DNA of 64,000 nucleotides from Glebionis coronaria (GCA_025667525.1 CM046874.1:281900880-281964879); one strand, 5' to 3'; positions 36,614 to 47,725 are shown, numbered from the stretch's first letter. Notes: a model not told the origin generated them from the letters alone. Numbers and translations: made by a program.

Positions 36614-38410
36614 TGATACAAGGTTTTTACCTAGTAAGAAAATTATCGTTCTCGTGGTCTAATCAAATTGATCTAGGTTCTCTATGTGACTCAGTTTTAT
36701 TTTGGTGGAACAAAAATGTTGTCGTTGTAGTATATTAAATGTGCAAAACAATTAAAGTAAATGTGCGTTATAATAAAAGAGCGTGAAAATAAATCTAAAT
36801 CTAATTTAAAAGAAAGGTGAGCAATATTAAAAATTTTGAAAAGTAAATTAATTAAATGACTTAAAATAAAGCGTGACGAGAATTAAAAATGGACAAAGTA
36901 TAAAAACATAAGCTAAAAAATTAAACAAGGCAAAACATGAAAAATAAACCCATCATCGGAATATATTCCGATCAGACCTTGATCGGAATGTTAGCTTACC
37001 CCTAAATCGGAATATCAATCAGAAAACCAATCGGAATATGTCACTTACCCCAGATCGGAATATCCAGACAAACCCCAATCAGAATATAAACTTACTTGTG
37101 ATCGGAATACGGGGTAGACCCTGGTCGGAATGCTAATCGGAATTATAATCGGAATGCTGTCACTCACTCTGATCGGAATAACCAAAAGAACACCTCGATC
37201 GGAATGTCGAATTGACCATCAATCGGAATCCTGTCACTAGTCCCAATCGGAATGCCCAAAACTCACACTGATCGGAATACCAAAGTCTCCTTCAGATCGG
37301 AATATCAACACAATCCCAATCGGAAAGTTGTAAACCCTTTTCCGACCAAGCAGTGGAGTGCTGGTCGAAATGTGAAACCCTTTTCCGATTGTCAAGATCG
37401 GAAAACAGAGAAAAGTACACAAAATAAGCTAGAACAATAAACTATAACTCTAATAAGCAAACCACGAAAATCCTAAAGCAAACCGATTAAGAAAAAGCTA
37501 TTAAACAGAAATTTAAAGACTTTTAAAACACGAAATGAATAAGCTTTACGAAAAACAAACTTTTATATAAAAATAACTTTTATAAAAACTTTATAAACTT
37601 GAAAATAAACAAAATAAGCTATGAAAATCAATGATCAAAAACAATCACTAGCATAAAAATGTAATCTTTAAACAAATAAACAAGACGAAAAGCATATAAA
37701 TCAAAGATTAAAGAAAGGTAGAATGAGATCAACAAGATAAAGTAAAGGTGCGAGAATTAAAAACATACTTGAAATTAAATGGTAAATAAGGTGCAAGACA
37801 TGTAATTAAAGGTGCAAGTAATTAAAGGTGCATGAAAGTAAAGGTGGAAGAACTAATTGTCACGATTAGTCAACAAAATGAAAATGATTAAGAACTAATC
37901 TATATATAGGGGAGGATTAAGGGGTGCTTAGGAAGCTTCCTCCCCTCCTTCATTTTCTCTTAATTGCATCATTAGGCCCTTCCTTCTTAATCTCTTTGTT
38001 AATTGCAACATTAGTCCTTAAGCCTTTAAATCTTCTTTAATCTTGGACTTTAATGACTTTTGGCTCGGGATTTCTTTGAACTCGTCTTTTAATTCTTCAA
38101 TAAAGTAGACTTGAGTTCTTCGGCTTTAAGTAAACTTCCGTCTTTCGACTTTTTCTTTGATAAATCTTCAGAATTGGTCTTGGACTTCCGTTCTTTTTGC
38201 ACTCTTGACTTCTTGACTTCATCTTTCATATTTTTCTTCAATAAAAGCCCGTGAATGTCGTGTTTTCTCCACTTTTCACAATTTCGTCCTAAATCACAAC
38301 AAAAACACAAACCACGCATAATTCCGACATAAAAGACATAAAATACACGTTTTGGCTCGGTTCTTATTGTAATTAAGTGGTAAAAAGGATGGGTGTTTAC
38401 ACACCTATCA
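36614..38410 (-). repeat. 5' LTR of element D
   Basis: 1797 bp, paired with 29364-31158 and close in sequence. Same ATTCCGAT array, tRNA-Asp 5'-end complement (36721-36734) and TATA box. Confidence 0.92.
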
Positions 38411-38855
38411 GTTATTTAGTTTCCTTAGTTTATGGTATCTTTTATTTAGTTTTTATATTTTGTGGTATCTTTTATTTTGTTTTCTTATTTTGTGTTTTTG
38501 GGAAAATATTGTTATCTTTTTTCCCAAGTTTAGTTTTCCTTTAAAAATAGGACTTGGGTTTATTGTATGGAATAATTGAGATATGAATAAAAAATGACTT
38601 TTAGTCTTTTGTTAATTGACTTAAATGCTGGTTAGGGTTTATTGTTCGATTTTCAACCTAATAATCGGTATTTGTGTGAATCAACGGTTGTTGGAAGAGT
38701 TGTTTATGTTATTCTTTGGAATCAATAGATTCAATTATTTATCTTTGTTTTTTGCTACATCAGTTGGTATCTGAAGATTTATTAACATCATAACAATTAT
38801 ATAAAACCCTAAATGAGATCAAATCACACATATAGCGGAAGCGATTTAACAAGAT
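38411..38855 (+). other. LTR-like remnant with degraded initiator-Met primer site
   Basis: A TTTTATTTAGTTTT-rich stretch is followed by AAAAATAGGACTTGGGTTTATTG, a typical R/U5 look with AATAAAA signals. It ends at TTTGCTACA (38759), then TCAGTTGGTATCTGAAG, resembling an LTR end plus the TGGTATCAGAG primer site. From about 38780 to 38855 the DNA continues into the target site of B. No partner LTR is present. The classification is tentative. Confidence 0.4.
38851..38855. repeat. Target-site duplication of element B (left copy)
   Basis: AAGAT, repeated at 57499-57503. Confidence 0.88.
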
Positions 38856-40514
38856 TGTAGAAACTAGAAGGGGGGGGGGGAGGTTGAATAGTTTCTCATC
38901 GATTTATCTCATAATTAAAATTCCTTTCAATTAGGTGAGTGCACAAAACTATCTTTTACTTCAAAGCTAGTTGCATTATGATTAGGTTCAATTCTAATGC
39001 ATTAACAATTTATAATAAGTGTAGTGATAATGAATGTGAGTAAATAGTAAGGAAAGAAACAATCTAGTAGGAAGACACCAAGATTTATAGTGGTTCGGCA
39101 ACGAGGCTCTATCCTCGTTCCTACTCCACTCCTCGAGTACACCTTACTCGAGATTTCCACTATATCCACAAGCTCCCTTCTTGGCGGAGAAAACCTTACA
39201 ATGTCGCTTACATTATTTTCCGACACTAAGCTAAACGTCGAGACCTAATCTTAGCTAGGACCAATCTACACAACGTCGCCCACTTCACTCTTTTACGACA
39301 CAAGGCTAGATGTCGAGTTCTAATCTAAAGGTAGAACCAATCTTCACAACGTGCCTACTTCACCATTTTCCAATACAATGCTAGATGTCGAGTTCTAATC
39401 TAAAGCTAGAACCAATCTTCACGACTCTTCACTTTGAAGCTAAGTGAGAACTTCACACAACACAACTACATATCACATTATAGTTTAGTGAGAACTCACA
39501 AGACACAACCACATCACTTTATAGTTTAGTGAGAACTCACAAGACACAACCACATCACTTTGTAGTTTATTGAGAACTAACACAACTAATTACAACTCAA
39601 CTAATCATATCTAAGTACACACATGTAGCTTGGATCTACACAACATAAATCTAAGCACACACATGTGCAATGGATGTACACAACTCTAATCCAAGTATTC
39701 ACAAATAACTTGGATGAACACAACTAGTCTAAGTATTCATAAATACATTGGATCTACACAAGACATAAATAGACAAATGATGAACATGACTAGATCTTTA
39801 GGAGGAGGTGATCTTCATCAAAGCTACATCTTTAATCACATCACAAGTGTATGAGTGATCTTCTCTTTGGACAAGGTAAAGAAGGAGATCAAGAGAATAA
39901 TCATGAGTAAACATACTTAACACATTAAGTGATCATTTACAAATTACTAGGATTAGAAAGGAGAAAGAAGGCTGAATAAGATGTCCAAAAACGGTTGATA
40001 AGAATGCAGATTTGATTCACTATTTGTAGGAAAAAACATCCAACGGCTATATCTGCCCGCGGTTCCTTATTGGCACCCGCGGTTCCTTATCGATAAGGAA
40101 CCACCATAGGTGCTAAGGTACAGCTGGCGTAGACTCCGCTCCTTTTTGTCTTTTAGTAAATTTGAAATATTTGAGGTGGTTTAAACCTTCAAAGGATATT
40201 CTTATGGCATATGGAATATGCCATATTCAAATTTGCATTTTTAATTAAATAAAACATTTTCTTAAAAATAAAGTTTATTAAAAATCTTTTGTAATGTTTG
40301 ACAAAAGTGAGTTTTAAGGCTAATCACTTTTATGATCACTAAGCATGATTAAGATATGTTAGTGTAATGATTATTACTTTGATCATAATGTTTGTTAGAT
40401 AATTTGTTTTATGATTGTGTTTGACAATAAATGTCTTTGTAATTTGTCGTGATTAAAACTAAGAAAGATTAATTAATACTAACAATGTTTTTAGGCATTG
40501 CTTATGCATTAACA
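38856..40514 (-). repeat. 3' LTR of element B
   Basis: 1659 bp. It contains a run of G at about 38871-38881, three degenerate units of about 80 bp around ATGTCGAGTTCTAATC (about 39200-39430), a 41-bp tandem repeat TTTAGTGAGAACTCACAAG... (about 39485-39575), and several ATCCAAG...TGGATCTACACAA repeats (about 39620-39770). The U3 palindrome lies at 40079-40104. The TATA box here reads TACAAATAG on the minus strand, a likely mutation. Confidence 0.88.
40079..40104. promoter_or_regulatory. GC-rich palindrome in U3 of B (3' LTR copy)
   Basis: The half-site GCGGTTCCTTATC is followed by its inverted complement with one mismatch. A direct copy of GCGGTTCCTTAT lies just before it (about 40059-40070). 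Confidence 0.75.
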
Positions 40515-40528
40515 ATCTCCCCATTTTT
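40515..40528 (-). other. Polypurine tract of element B
   Basis: Minus-strand AAAAATGGGGAGAT abutting TGTTAATGC, as in SIRE-like elements. Confidence 0.8.
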
Positions 40529-41217
40529 GATTACGACAAACTATAAACTCATTTACATAAAATACAAGTTTATTCAAATTATTAACGAGTTTATCACTAT
40601 CATTTCTTCCCCTTTGTCGAAGCAAAAAGGTTAGCACAAGTCTTTGAAGAAGAAAAGAACCGGACTTTTGCTAGTAGATCCCCCTTGGTGCTTACTCCCC
40701 TTGCTTGGGGCACCAAGTCAATGAGCTTAGGTGACATGCTACACAAAGGTTAGAAGAAAGAAAAAAAACACCAATGTATATATGTGCACTACTTACTAAC
40801 TAACTTGAGAGGGAGAAGGAAAATAATGTCTAAAGAGTGTGTATTGACAACATCATAGTTCAATTGGTGGAATAAAGGAAGAAAAGAAACATCCAAACCA
40901 ATCAAAGATGATTTAAAATGTCAATGGGTTAAAATTTAGAATTTATGGAATCACCCATAATTAATTTTAAGTTTTAACCATGATCAACTTCTTAACAAAT
41001 GTGTGTAATAAAATTAGAGGGAAAGATAACACACATAACATTCATATTACAAAAATATGAAATAACATACAAGATAAATATTCATACACACAATATGAAT
41101 ATTCAAAAAGAACTAAATATGGAAAATAGACCACTAAGCATAAGCTATTCTAATAGTGATAATCTTCCAAGATTGCTAAAAATTTATTGACTCAAACAAC
41201 TAAAGTAAAAAAGTGCC
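40529..41217 (-). other. 3' noncoding part of element B
   Basis: About 0.7 kb between the end of gene 3 and the polypurine tract. A/T-rich; I see no supported ORF (the 63-codon plus-strand ORF at 40999-41190 is low complexity). Confidence 0.5.
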
Positions 41218-41782
41218 TTAGTTGGAAAAGAAAGACGACGAAGCATCATTCGAAGTTTTGTTCACGGGAACAAAAACTTTGAGAGGATGTAGAGTGAGGA
41301 AGAATTCAAGAAAATTTAGCTTTTCATAGATATGAGCAAGTTCAATTTGTTGAAAATGACAACAAGCACACGAGGAACCATGATGCAAAACAAAGTCGTT
41401 AGATGGGGGAGGTCCATCAAGATTAGAGTTTGGTGGGGATGGAGATAATGGATAAGAAATGTTTTCACAATGCCTAGAGGTTAGGGAAAGAATTTAGGTC
41501 ATTGAGTTGAGGAGAGTTAAAAGGTTTAGGTGGTGGTGGAAGAATTTTTTTTTCTCCGGTAATTGGATTTATAGAGTAAGTCTCATTCTAATATTGAATC
41601 AGAGAGAAAGAGGAATTCTTGGAGGATTTTGAAGAAGAAGAATCATGAGGATTCTTGTTCTTTTTGATCCAAATGGGTTTGACCGAGATTTTCGGTTTCT
41701 TTGAAAGCTTAGAAGAGGAAGCTTTAGGTTGAGATTTTTGTGACAAAGAAATGTCAAGGTTAGAAAAGGAAGAATTACGCAT
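41218..41782 (-). pseudogene. B cargo gene 3: Ser/Lys-rich protein with CxCC motif, broken
   Basis: Read on the minus strand, the ATG at 41782 opens MRNSSFSNLDIS and a Ser/Lys-rich N-terminus with KKPKISVKPIW; this frame stops at 41588. After a frame change, the C-terminal part runs to TAA at 41218-41220 and carries FVLHHGSSCACCHFQQIEL followed by a Leu/Phe-rich stretch. The same order (Ser/Lys-rich start, Pro-rich middle, FxxHxxxxCxCC, hydrophobic tail) is seen in gene 2, so the two look like paralogues. The family is unknown to me. A UTR-like pyrimidine-rich stretch and the palindrome at 41992-42013 lie upstream. At least one frameshift and a stop make it non-functional in this copy. Confidence 0.5.
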
Positions 41783-41968
41783 TGTGAGGGATGAAGGAAA
41801 GAACTCCCAAAAGAGAAGAATTTAAAGAAAATAGACAAGGCAAAGATTTGAAATGAAAAAGAAAGGTTTTAGAGAATGTTTAGTCAAATTGGGTAAACAA
41901 ATAATCTTAACCAAAAAAGTGGTCAAAGAAGAAAGACCAAAAAATAAGCCAAAATCGGCCTTACTAGG

Positions 41969-42034
41969 CGCGGTTCTTTTAAGAGGCCCGTGGTTCCATA
42001 TCGATATGGAACCGCCTGGAGGCTTGAGAACCGC
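41969..42034. promoter_or_regulatory. Nested palindrome upstream of B gene 3
   Basis: Core 41992-42013 is a perfect 22-bp palindrome, half-site GGTTCCATATC. Relative to the other copies, T-to-A in one arm is matched by A-to-T in the other. An outer inverted repeat GCGGTTCT/AGAACCGC (41969-41976 and 42027-42034) encloses it. About 210 bp upstream of the gene 3 ATG. Confidence 0.75.
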
Positions 42035-42492
42035 GTCCAGTGGACTGCAAAACCAGATTTTTAAAAGTTTTGGACAAAGATAAGACTTTTTCAAAAAATT
42101 GCAAATCTTGGATTTTTACCTTTTTTAGCACTAGAGTATGCTAGGGTTGCATAAAAGCAACACATTCACAAAGAATGTCTTGACAAAGGGTGACAAACTA
42201 TTTAAATAACATTTTGGTCCAATTTTAAGTCAAGTTTTTACAGGTTGTAATAGACTTAGGTTCAATTTTAAATAAATTGAAGTTGTTTAATGTGATCATA
42301 TAGATTAAAGCACATAAAAAGTAAATCCATAAATCATCCATATGAGAAAATCATGAGGGAAAGAAAAGGAAATACAAGAATTAAAAAGACAATTAACTAC
42401 TACAAAGATAGCTAACAACTAGGTCTTGAGTTCATAGTTCTCTTTTAGCTTGATCTTCTTTTGAAAAGCATGTTAATTTTAAAGTCCATCAT

Positions 42493-43113
42493 TTATCTCC
42501 TAGGAGGTGGAGGATTAGCAAATAGGTTAAACAAGAAGCTTTGAAACTTGATGTGAGCCCCAATCATTTCCAACCTTAGGATATCAATGAGGTGAAAGTT
42601 GTTTAAGCAACAAGGGCAATTAGTTCTATTGTGCATGAAAAAATCAAACAAGTGTGGATCACCCAAGAGATGAGAAATGGGAACAAACAAGAGAGGGGTG
42701 TTGGTGGTAGGAGGATGAGGAGAAGGCATGGTATCCAAGGGTGAAATAGGTGAGATGGGTGAATTTGGTGGAGTGAAGGGAAGAGGCTAAAAAACAAAGG
42801 GAATCCTTTGATGAGGTTGTGGTTGAGCATTCACATTTAAGGGAGGGCTAGAAATTAGTGGAGAGGAAAACTCATTCATCCTTTATTGGAATGAAGAGGA
42901 GGTAGAACCATGAGAGTGGTTAGTACCATGGGCTGAGTTTGTTTTCCAAGAGGCAAGTGGTGGTGAAAGTGATGAGGAGAAGAGTATAGGTGAGACTTCA
43001 TTTTTTGGTTTAAAAGAAGATGGAGAACTAAGTTTAGAGGACTTGAGATTCACCTTAAGACTTCTTTTGGATGAAGATGTTTTGGAGGAGTTGGAAGTTC
43101 TAGTGGATACCAT
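42493..43113 (-). pseudogene. B cargo gene 2: Ser/Lys-rich protein with CPCC motif, two in-frame stops
   Basis: One minus-strand frame of 206 codons including its stop. The ATG at 43113 follows CAACC, a good plant start context. The N-terminus MVSTRTSNSSKTSSSKRSLK is basic and Ser-rich. The middle is Pro/Ser-rich. The C-terminus has FFMHNRTNCPCCLNNFHLI, then a Leu/Phe-rich helix-like segment, ending ANPPPPRR. TAA at 42883-42885 and one TAG further on interrupt it. Upstream are a pyrimidine-rich UTR-like block and the palindrome cluster at 43351-43415. No known domain is recognised; the CxCC motif could bind metal. It resembles gene 3. Confidence 0.55.
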
Positions 43114-43350
43114 GGTTGAATGTTGTGGTTAAAATAAGAGTTGAAGGGATGAAGAACACAATCAACAAAAGAGGGTTTAAGAAGAGAAGGGGGTGATCCA
43201 AACTAGTAATAGGTTAAAATCATTTTATGTGAACAATGAAATTAGGTAGCCTAGTTTAGGAAAGTGCAGGTTTTTGCAAAAGTTTTATCAAAGTTTACCA
43301 CAGATTAAAGAAAACAGTGTAAAGTAAAGATTCTGTTGTAATAGTATTGG

Positions 43351-43415
43351 GCGGTTCCTTACGTAAGTCCGCGGTTCCTTATCGCTAAAGAACCGCGACT
43401 TCGATATGGAACCGC
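43351..43415. promoter_or_regulatory. Palindrome cluster upstream of B gene 2
   Basis: GCGGTTCCTTACGTAAG at 43351, an imperfect palindrome GCGGTTCCTTATCG.../...AAGAACCGC at about 43370-43397, and a third half-site CGATATGGAACCGCG to 43415. About 250 bp upstream of the gene 2 ATG. Confidence 0.7.
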
Positions 43416-43909
43416 GATCAGAGGAGTTTGAAAAAGGCACTTCCTTAAACTTTTGCTAGCCCAAATTTTATACTAAGGTTCATCAAGACAAAGAGAGCTA
43501 ATAATCAAAGACTAGGAGGCTATCTAAACATATAAGATGCAAAGAGCCATGAAAATCGAAAAATTGATACCATGGAAAACTAGGATTAAAATACTAGGTA
43601 ATCCAAACACAAATTATTAGTTAAAGAATACATAACATCCTAAGAATAGAGATAAAGAACAACAATCCATACATGTTTACACACATGTTAATCTCACAAG
43701 AGTGATATATGTCATTCATCTATGATCATTTCCTCCTTGCCTTGATTTACTTCTGATTCGATCCCGAAGATGAAGATTGAGACAATACTGATAGTCTGAA
43801 TCAATGTCTAGTGAAGACAATTGAGAGATAGTTGATGACAAATCTACCGAAAAATGAGAGAATTGTCTTGAGAGACATTTTCATCTTCATTTGAGTCATG
43901 TGTGAGAAT

Positions 43910-44786
43910 TTAAGGGACATTTCCTTCAATAAGGAACATGACTCGAACCACGGAGTGAAAAGAGGAAGGAGTAAGAGGAGGATGATCAAGGAGAACTCTC
44001 TTAAGAAGCCATGAGAGAATCATGGCATAAGGAAGAGTAGACCGAGATCCATTGAGAACAAATCTTATCCTTTTAGCCATGAAAAATGCAAGGTTGTATG
44101 GAGTAGTGGTAACAACACAATACAACATATGTGCAAGACAAGCAGGCACATGGTTGCGATCACCAACCAAACACATTGCATTTTCCCTAATGATTTCGGC
44201 CCAAGGGACCATGAAATCACTAAGATCGCTAGTTAGTAATTCCCAAGGAGTGAGAGCACGAAATTCTCCTTCAAAATTAACAAGGATAGGATGTTCATGA
44301 GGTGAAGCAAGGGCACAAATGATGGCCGAAGCCGAAGGAATATCAGTCAAGTAATGCACATCAACAGGGGCCGATTCTAAGTGGTTTACACTCCAAGCAT
44401 CGGTGAACCTACACTGACCTTCGTATGGAACTCCGAGAATCTCACCAAATTCCTCGAGAGTGTATACAAAGGTTTTCCCCTTAATGGAAAATATTAAAGA
44501 TAAACCATTGTTGATGTGTATTAACTTAAATGAGTTAAAGAATTCCATGAGAAAGAAGGGAATATTGGCTCATCAATATCAAGCAAACAATCGAATCCAA
44601 TGTACTGAACATGAATCAAATGAAATCAAGTCCACGAAGGTTAGAAGGAACAATACGTCCTTCATGGAAGCAACGAGACTCGAGATTATGATAAGTGTTT
44701 TGAAAAGAGCGAGATTGATTAGTCAACGAAGGATTAGGCATGTATCTTCTAGTGAGTAGACGGTCATTTTGATATCCTGTGGTCAT
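43910..44786 (-). pseudogene. B cargo gene 1: plant transposon-associated protein, broken
   Basis: The minus-strand ATG at 44786 opens MTTGYQNDRLLTRRYMPNPS and continues to HEGRIVPSNLRGLDF, then TGA at 44616-44618. A short piece in a third frame (CLLDIDEPIFPSF) leads into the 212-codon frame 44548-43910, with FVYTLEEFGEILGVPYEGQC and a conserved-looking helical tail. The pattern GR-V...FNEP-FP..V.EFF.. ...L..ILGVP.EG resembles the uncharacterised plant transposon proteins often found in non-autonomous LTR elements. This is from memory and not verified. Two frame changes and stops show decay. It sits behind a likely 5'-UTR intron (44798-45289) and the palindrome at 45437-45464. It is neither gag nor polymerase. 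Confidence 0.6.
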
Positions 44787-44797
44787 GATGATAGTAC

Positions 44798-45289
44798 CTA
44801 AAAATAACATATAAACATATTTCTCCAATTACTCATATGTTACATATAAACCAAAAATCAAGGAAAGTGAGAATGTGTTTTATCAATCTCTTGGTAAATC
44901 AAGGTTTAATCCTTGTCATTATCATATTCACAATGTACCCATTTCATCATTGATCAAAACATATGAACTATAAAAAATCAACAATGAACTAGAACATTGG
45001 TTTTTCAAAACAAATTTTTTAGGTAAGCATTTAACAATGCCATTACCAACTTGTTCATAGGTTCATATCAATTCCATCAATCAACTAAAAAATTTAGTCA
45101 AAAATCGGATTTGTTCTACAAATGGGTTTTAGTGAAATCTCTATGAATATGAACCTAAGGAATCATAAACAATACTATGTCAACTCTTATTCCTAGTAAG
45201 GTTCTAATTCAATGTCAATTTAAAAAATCCCCAATTATGAATGTATGAACCCTAGAACAAATTAGATGAAATTGAAAGAAATAACTTAC
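44798..45289 (-). other. Likely 5'-UTR intron of B gene 1
   Basis: Minus strand: donor ATTAATT|GTAAGTTAT at 45289, acceptor GTTATTTTTAG|GTAC ending at 44798, 11 nt before the ATG (44786). The exon upstream (about 45290-45390) is pyrimidine-rich and UTR-like. This is an ordinary plant gene architecture, unexpected inside a retroelement. Confidence 0.55.
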
Positions 45290-45393
45290 AATTAATTGAT
45301 CTTGGATGATGGATGAGAGAAACCCAACAATGGTGGAAAAAAGGAGAAAAACGTTTTCTGTGTGTGAAGGAGAGAGAAAGACCAGTTTGAAAA

Positions 45394-45464
45394 AAGATAT
45401 TTTAATAAAACTGGCGCTCTGACAAAAGCTACTGCCCGCGGTTCCTTATCGATAAGGAACCGCG
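45394..45464 (-). promoter_or_regulatory. Palindrome and TATA-like promoter of B gene 1
   Basis: A perfect 28-bp palindrome at 45437-45464, half-site CGCGGTTCCTTATC. A TATA-like TTTATTAAAATATC on the minus strand lies about 30 bp downstream (45394-45409). A further GAACCGC half-site lies at about 45487-45493. Confidence 0.65.
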
Positions 45465-46792
45465 CCTTTGAGCCGCCGAGATGAAGAACCGCCTACAGAG
45501 GCAGGTTTTTATCAAAGAAAAATGATGAATTTTTTTGAATACCAAAATTTCTAAAATACTTAAAAATACATCTTAAACCTTTTAGGATATCATTGGACCA
45601 CCACAACACTAGGTAATAATGCCTTGTTGAAGGATTACGAGTTGAATCGAGATAGGAAAAGACCGAAATGAACGAATGACTACTCGTAGCGAAAAGGCAA
45701 AGGGAGAGGAGTCAAGAGAAGTGAATCAAGACCAAGGACATTGCTCAAAGGACAAATGACATTCTTCAAAATGATGATGTGAAGAGCTTGTGTCATATAT
45801 AGTGGTTTAAGACGTGCCTTTCCGTCGATAGTCTAAACGGCGTTGGTAATGAATTAAACCAAGAAATTTTGGTGCATAGAATAAGATCATTTTCAAGAGT
45901 AGTCTTATTCTATTTCAAAATATGAGCAAGGTATAGATTCACTTTCTCTCCCACATGATCGGATAATTATTGCTAGAATTAACAATAACAATATCCTTGG
46001 AATATTTCAATTCCAAATGTGTAAAATCCACCTACAACTTAATGAAGTAGTTTGATATCTCAAGGGATTCACTAATCATCCTAGAGATGAGCTTAATTTC
46101 ACAAGTTACATATGATATAGGGCCTACTAACCGTAAGGGTGCAAACCATGGAGATCATGATTGATACTTTAAGCTTCTACTAACTCACCCCACATCTTTA
46201 TAGTGAGTCAAGTATCCAAGCAATGAAGGTTTGAGAGGGAAAAAGAAAAGAATCACAAACCACAAATAAATGTCAAGGCAAGGATGCCAAGAACAAGCAT
46301 ATAGTCAATTAATGATCAAAAGAATGATCAATAGGGCGTGTGGAAGAACGAAAGCGTACCTTGGCCACAAATTGCATTCCAAGCATTCAAGGAATCGAAG
46401 CAAAGCCTAACAATGACTAATAGTGACTACAAGTCTTCAAAGACTAGTATCACTTCTACCCATCTTGATATCGTTCAATGATGTTGGAAATCAAAGAAGA
46501 TGAGTCTTCTACAAGTGTAAGTAACTCAATCCACAATCAATTGCATGATTTATCTTCATGAGTACCTACACATAACAAGATGCAAACTAGTAGATACATT
46601 TCAAGAGTAAATCTAAAATGCATTAATACTACTAATTTAAGTAATATGCAATATTGACATTTAAAAAGCTTATTTTCAATAAAAATAGTTTTAACCAAAG
46701 AAAAAATTTAGTGCAACTTAACCTTCTAATATTAGGAGACAACGGACCGATCCAAGTTTTAAAGTACAATATACTTCAAAGATCTTGTGTCA
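45465..46792 (-). other. 5' internal noncoding region of element B
   Basis: About 1.3 kb between the gene 1 promoter and the primer site, where a complete Copia element would have its gag. I see no gag-like or other supported ORF. Confidence 0.5.
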
Positions 46793-46809
46793 CCATCTCT
46801 CAAATACCA
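46793..46809 (-). other. Primer binding site of element B (Met-type, degraded)
   Basis: Minus-strand TGGTATTTGAGAGATGG, two bases after the 5' LTR, resembles TGGTATCAGAGCCATGG with several changes. Confidence 0.6.
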
Positions 46810-46811
46810 AT

Positions 46812-47725
46812 TGTAGAAACTAAAGGGGGGGGGGGGGGGGAGGGGTTGAATAGTTTCTCATCGGTTTATCTCCTAATTAAAATTCCTTTTAATTAGGTGA
46901 GTGCACAAAACTATCATAATGATTAACTTCAATTCTAATGCATTAACAATGTATAATAAGTGTAGTGATAATGAATGTGAGTAAAGAGTAAGGAAAGAAA
47001 CAACCTAGTAGGAAGACACCAAGATTTATTGTGGTTCGGCAAAGAGGCTCTATCCTCGTTCCTACTCCACTCCTCGAGTACACCTTACTCGAGATTTCCA
47101 CTATATCCACAAGCTCCCTTCTTGGCGGATAAAACCTTACAACGTCGCTTACATTGTTTTCCGACACTAAGCTAAATGTCGAGACCTAATCTTAGCTAGG
47201 ACCAATCTACACAACATCGCCCACTTCACTCTTTTACGACACAAAGCTAGATGTCGAGTTCTAATCTAAAGGTAGAACCAGTCTTCACAACGTTGCCTAC
47301 TTCACCATTTTCCGACACACGGCTAGATGTCGAGTTCTAATCCAAAGCTAGAACCAATCTTCACGACTCTTCACTTTGAAGCTAAGTGAGAACTTTACAC
47401 AACACAACTACATATCACTTTATAGTTTAGTGAGAACTCACAAGACACAACCACACCACTTTATAGTTTAGTGAGAACTCACAAGACACAACCACATCAC
47501 TTTGTAGTTTAGTGAGAACTAATACAACTAATTACAACTCAACTAATCATATCCAAGTACATACATGTAGCTTGGATCTACACAACATAAATCCAAGCAC
47601 ACATATGTGCAATGGATGTGCACAACTCTAATCCAAGTATTCAAAAATAACTTGGATGAACTCAACTAGTCCAAGTATTCACAAATACATTGGATCTACA
47701 TAAGACACAAATAGACAAATGATGA
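46812..47725 (-). repeat. 5' LTR of element B, first part (before C insertion)
   Basis: Matches 38856 to about 39783, including the G run (about 46825-46840, interrupted near its end by an A), the ATGTCGAGTTCTAATC units and the 41-bp tandem repeats. It continues at 56765. Confidence 0.9.
47721..47725. repeat. Target-site duplication of element C (left copy)
   Basis: GATGA, repeated at 56765-56769. The uninterrupted LTR of B at about 39777-39785 shows the empty site with a single copy. Confidence 0.92.

Larger units (their letters stand above)
29364..38410 (-). mobile_element. Element D: gag-protease LTR retrotransposon, sister of C
   Basis: A 9047-bp element on the minus strand with 1.8-kb LTRs (ends TGATAC...CTATCA on the plus strand), tRNA-Asp primer site, polypurine tract and a 5-bp target duplication. 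Its only coding region is gag-protease plus an acidic/hydrophobic C-terminal extension; no reverse transcriptase, RNase H or integrase. The coding frame is broken by three stops and one deletion. C is the same family in the opposite orientation, with different lesions. Confidence 0.92.

Noticed and set aside
38856..40514. Solo LTR or unrelated repeat
   Set aside because: A second copy with the same ends and the AAGAT duplication at the far side shows it is one LTR of a complete but interrupted element.
43910..44786. Envelope-like protein in B
   Set aside because: SIRE relatives can carry an env-like ORF, but no signal peptide, membrane segment or surface-protein features are visible; it looks more like a plant transposon-associated protein.
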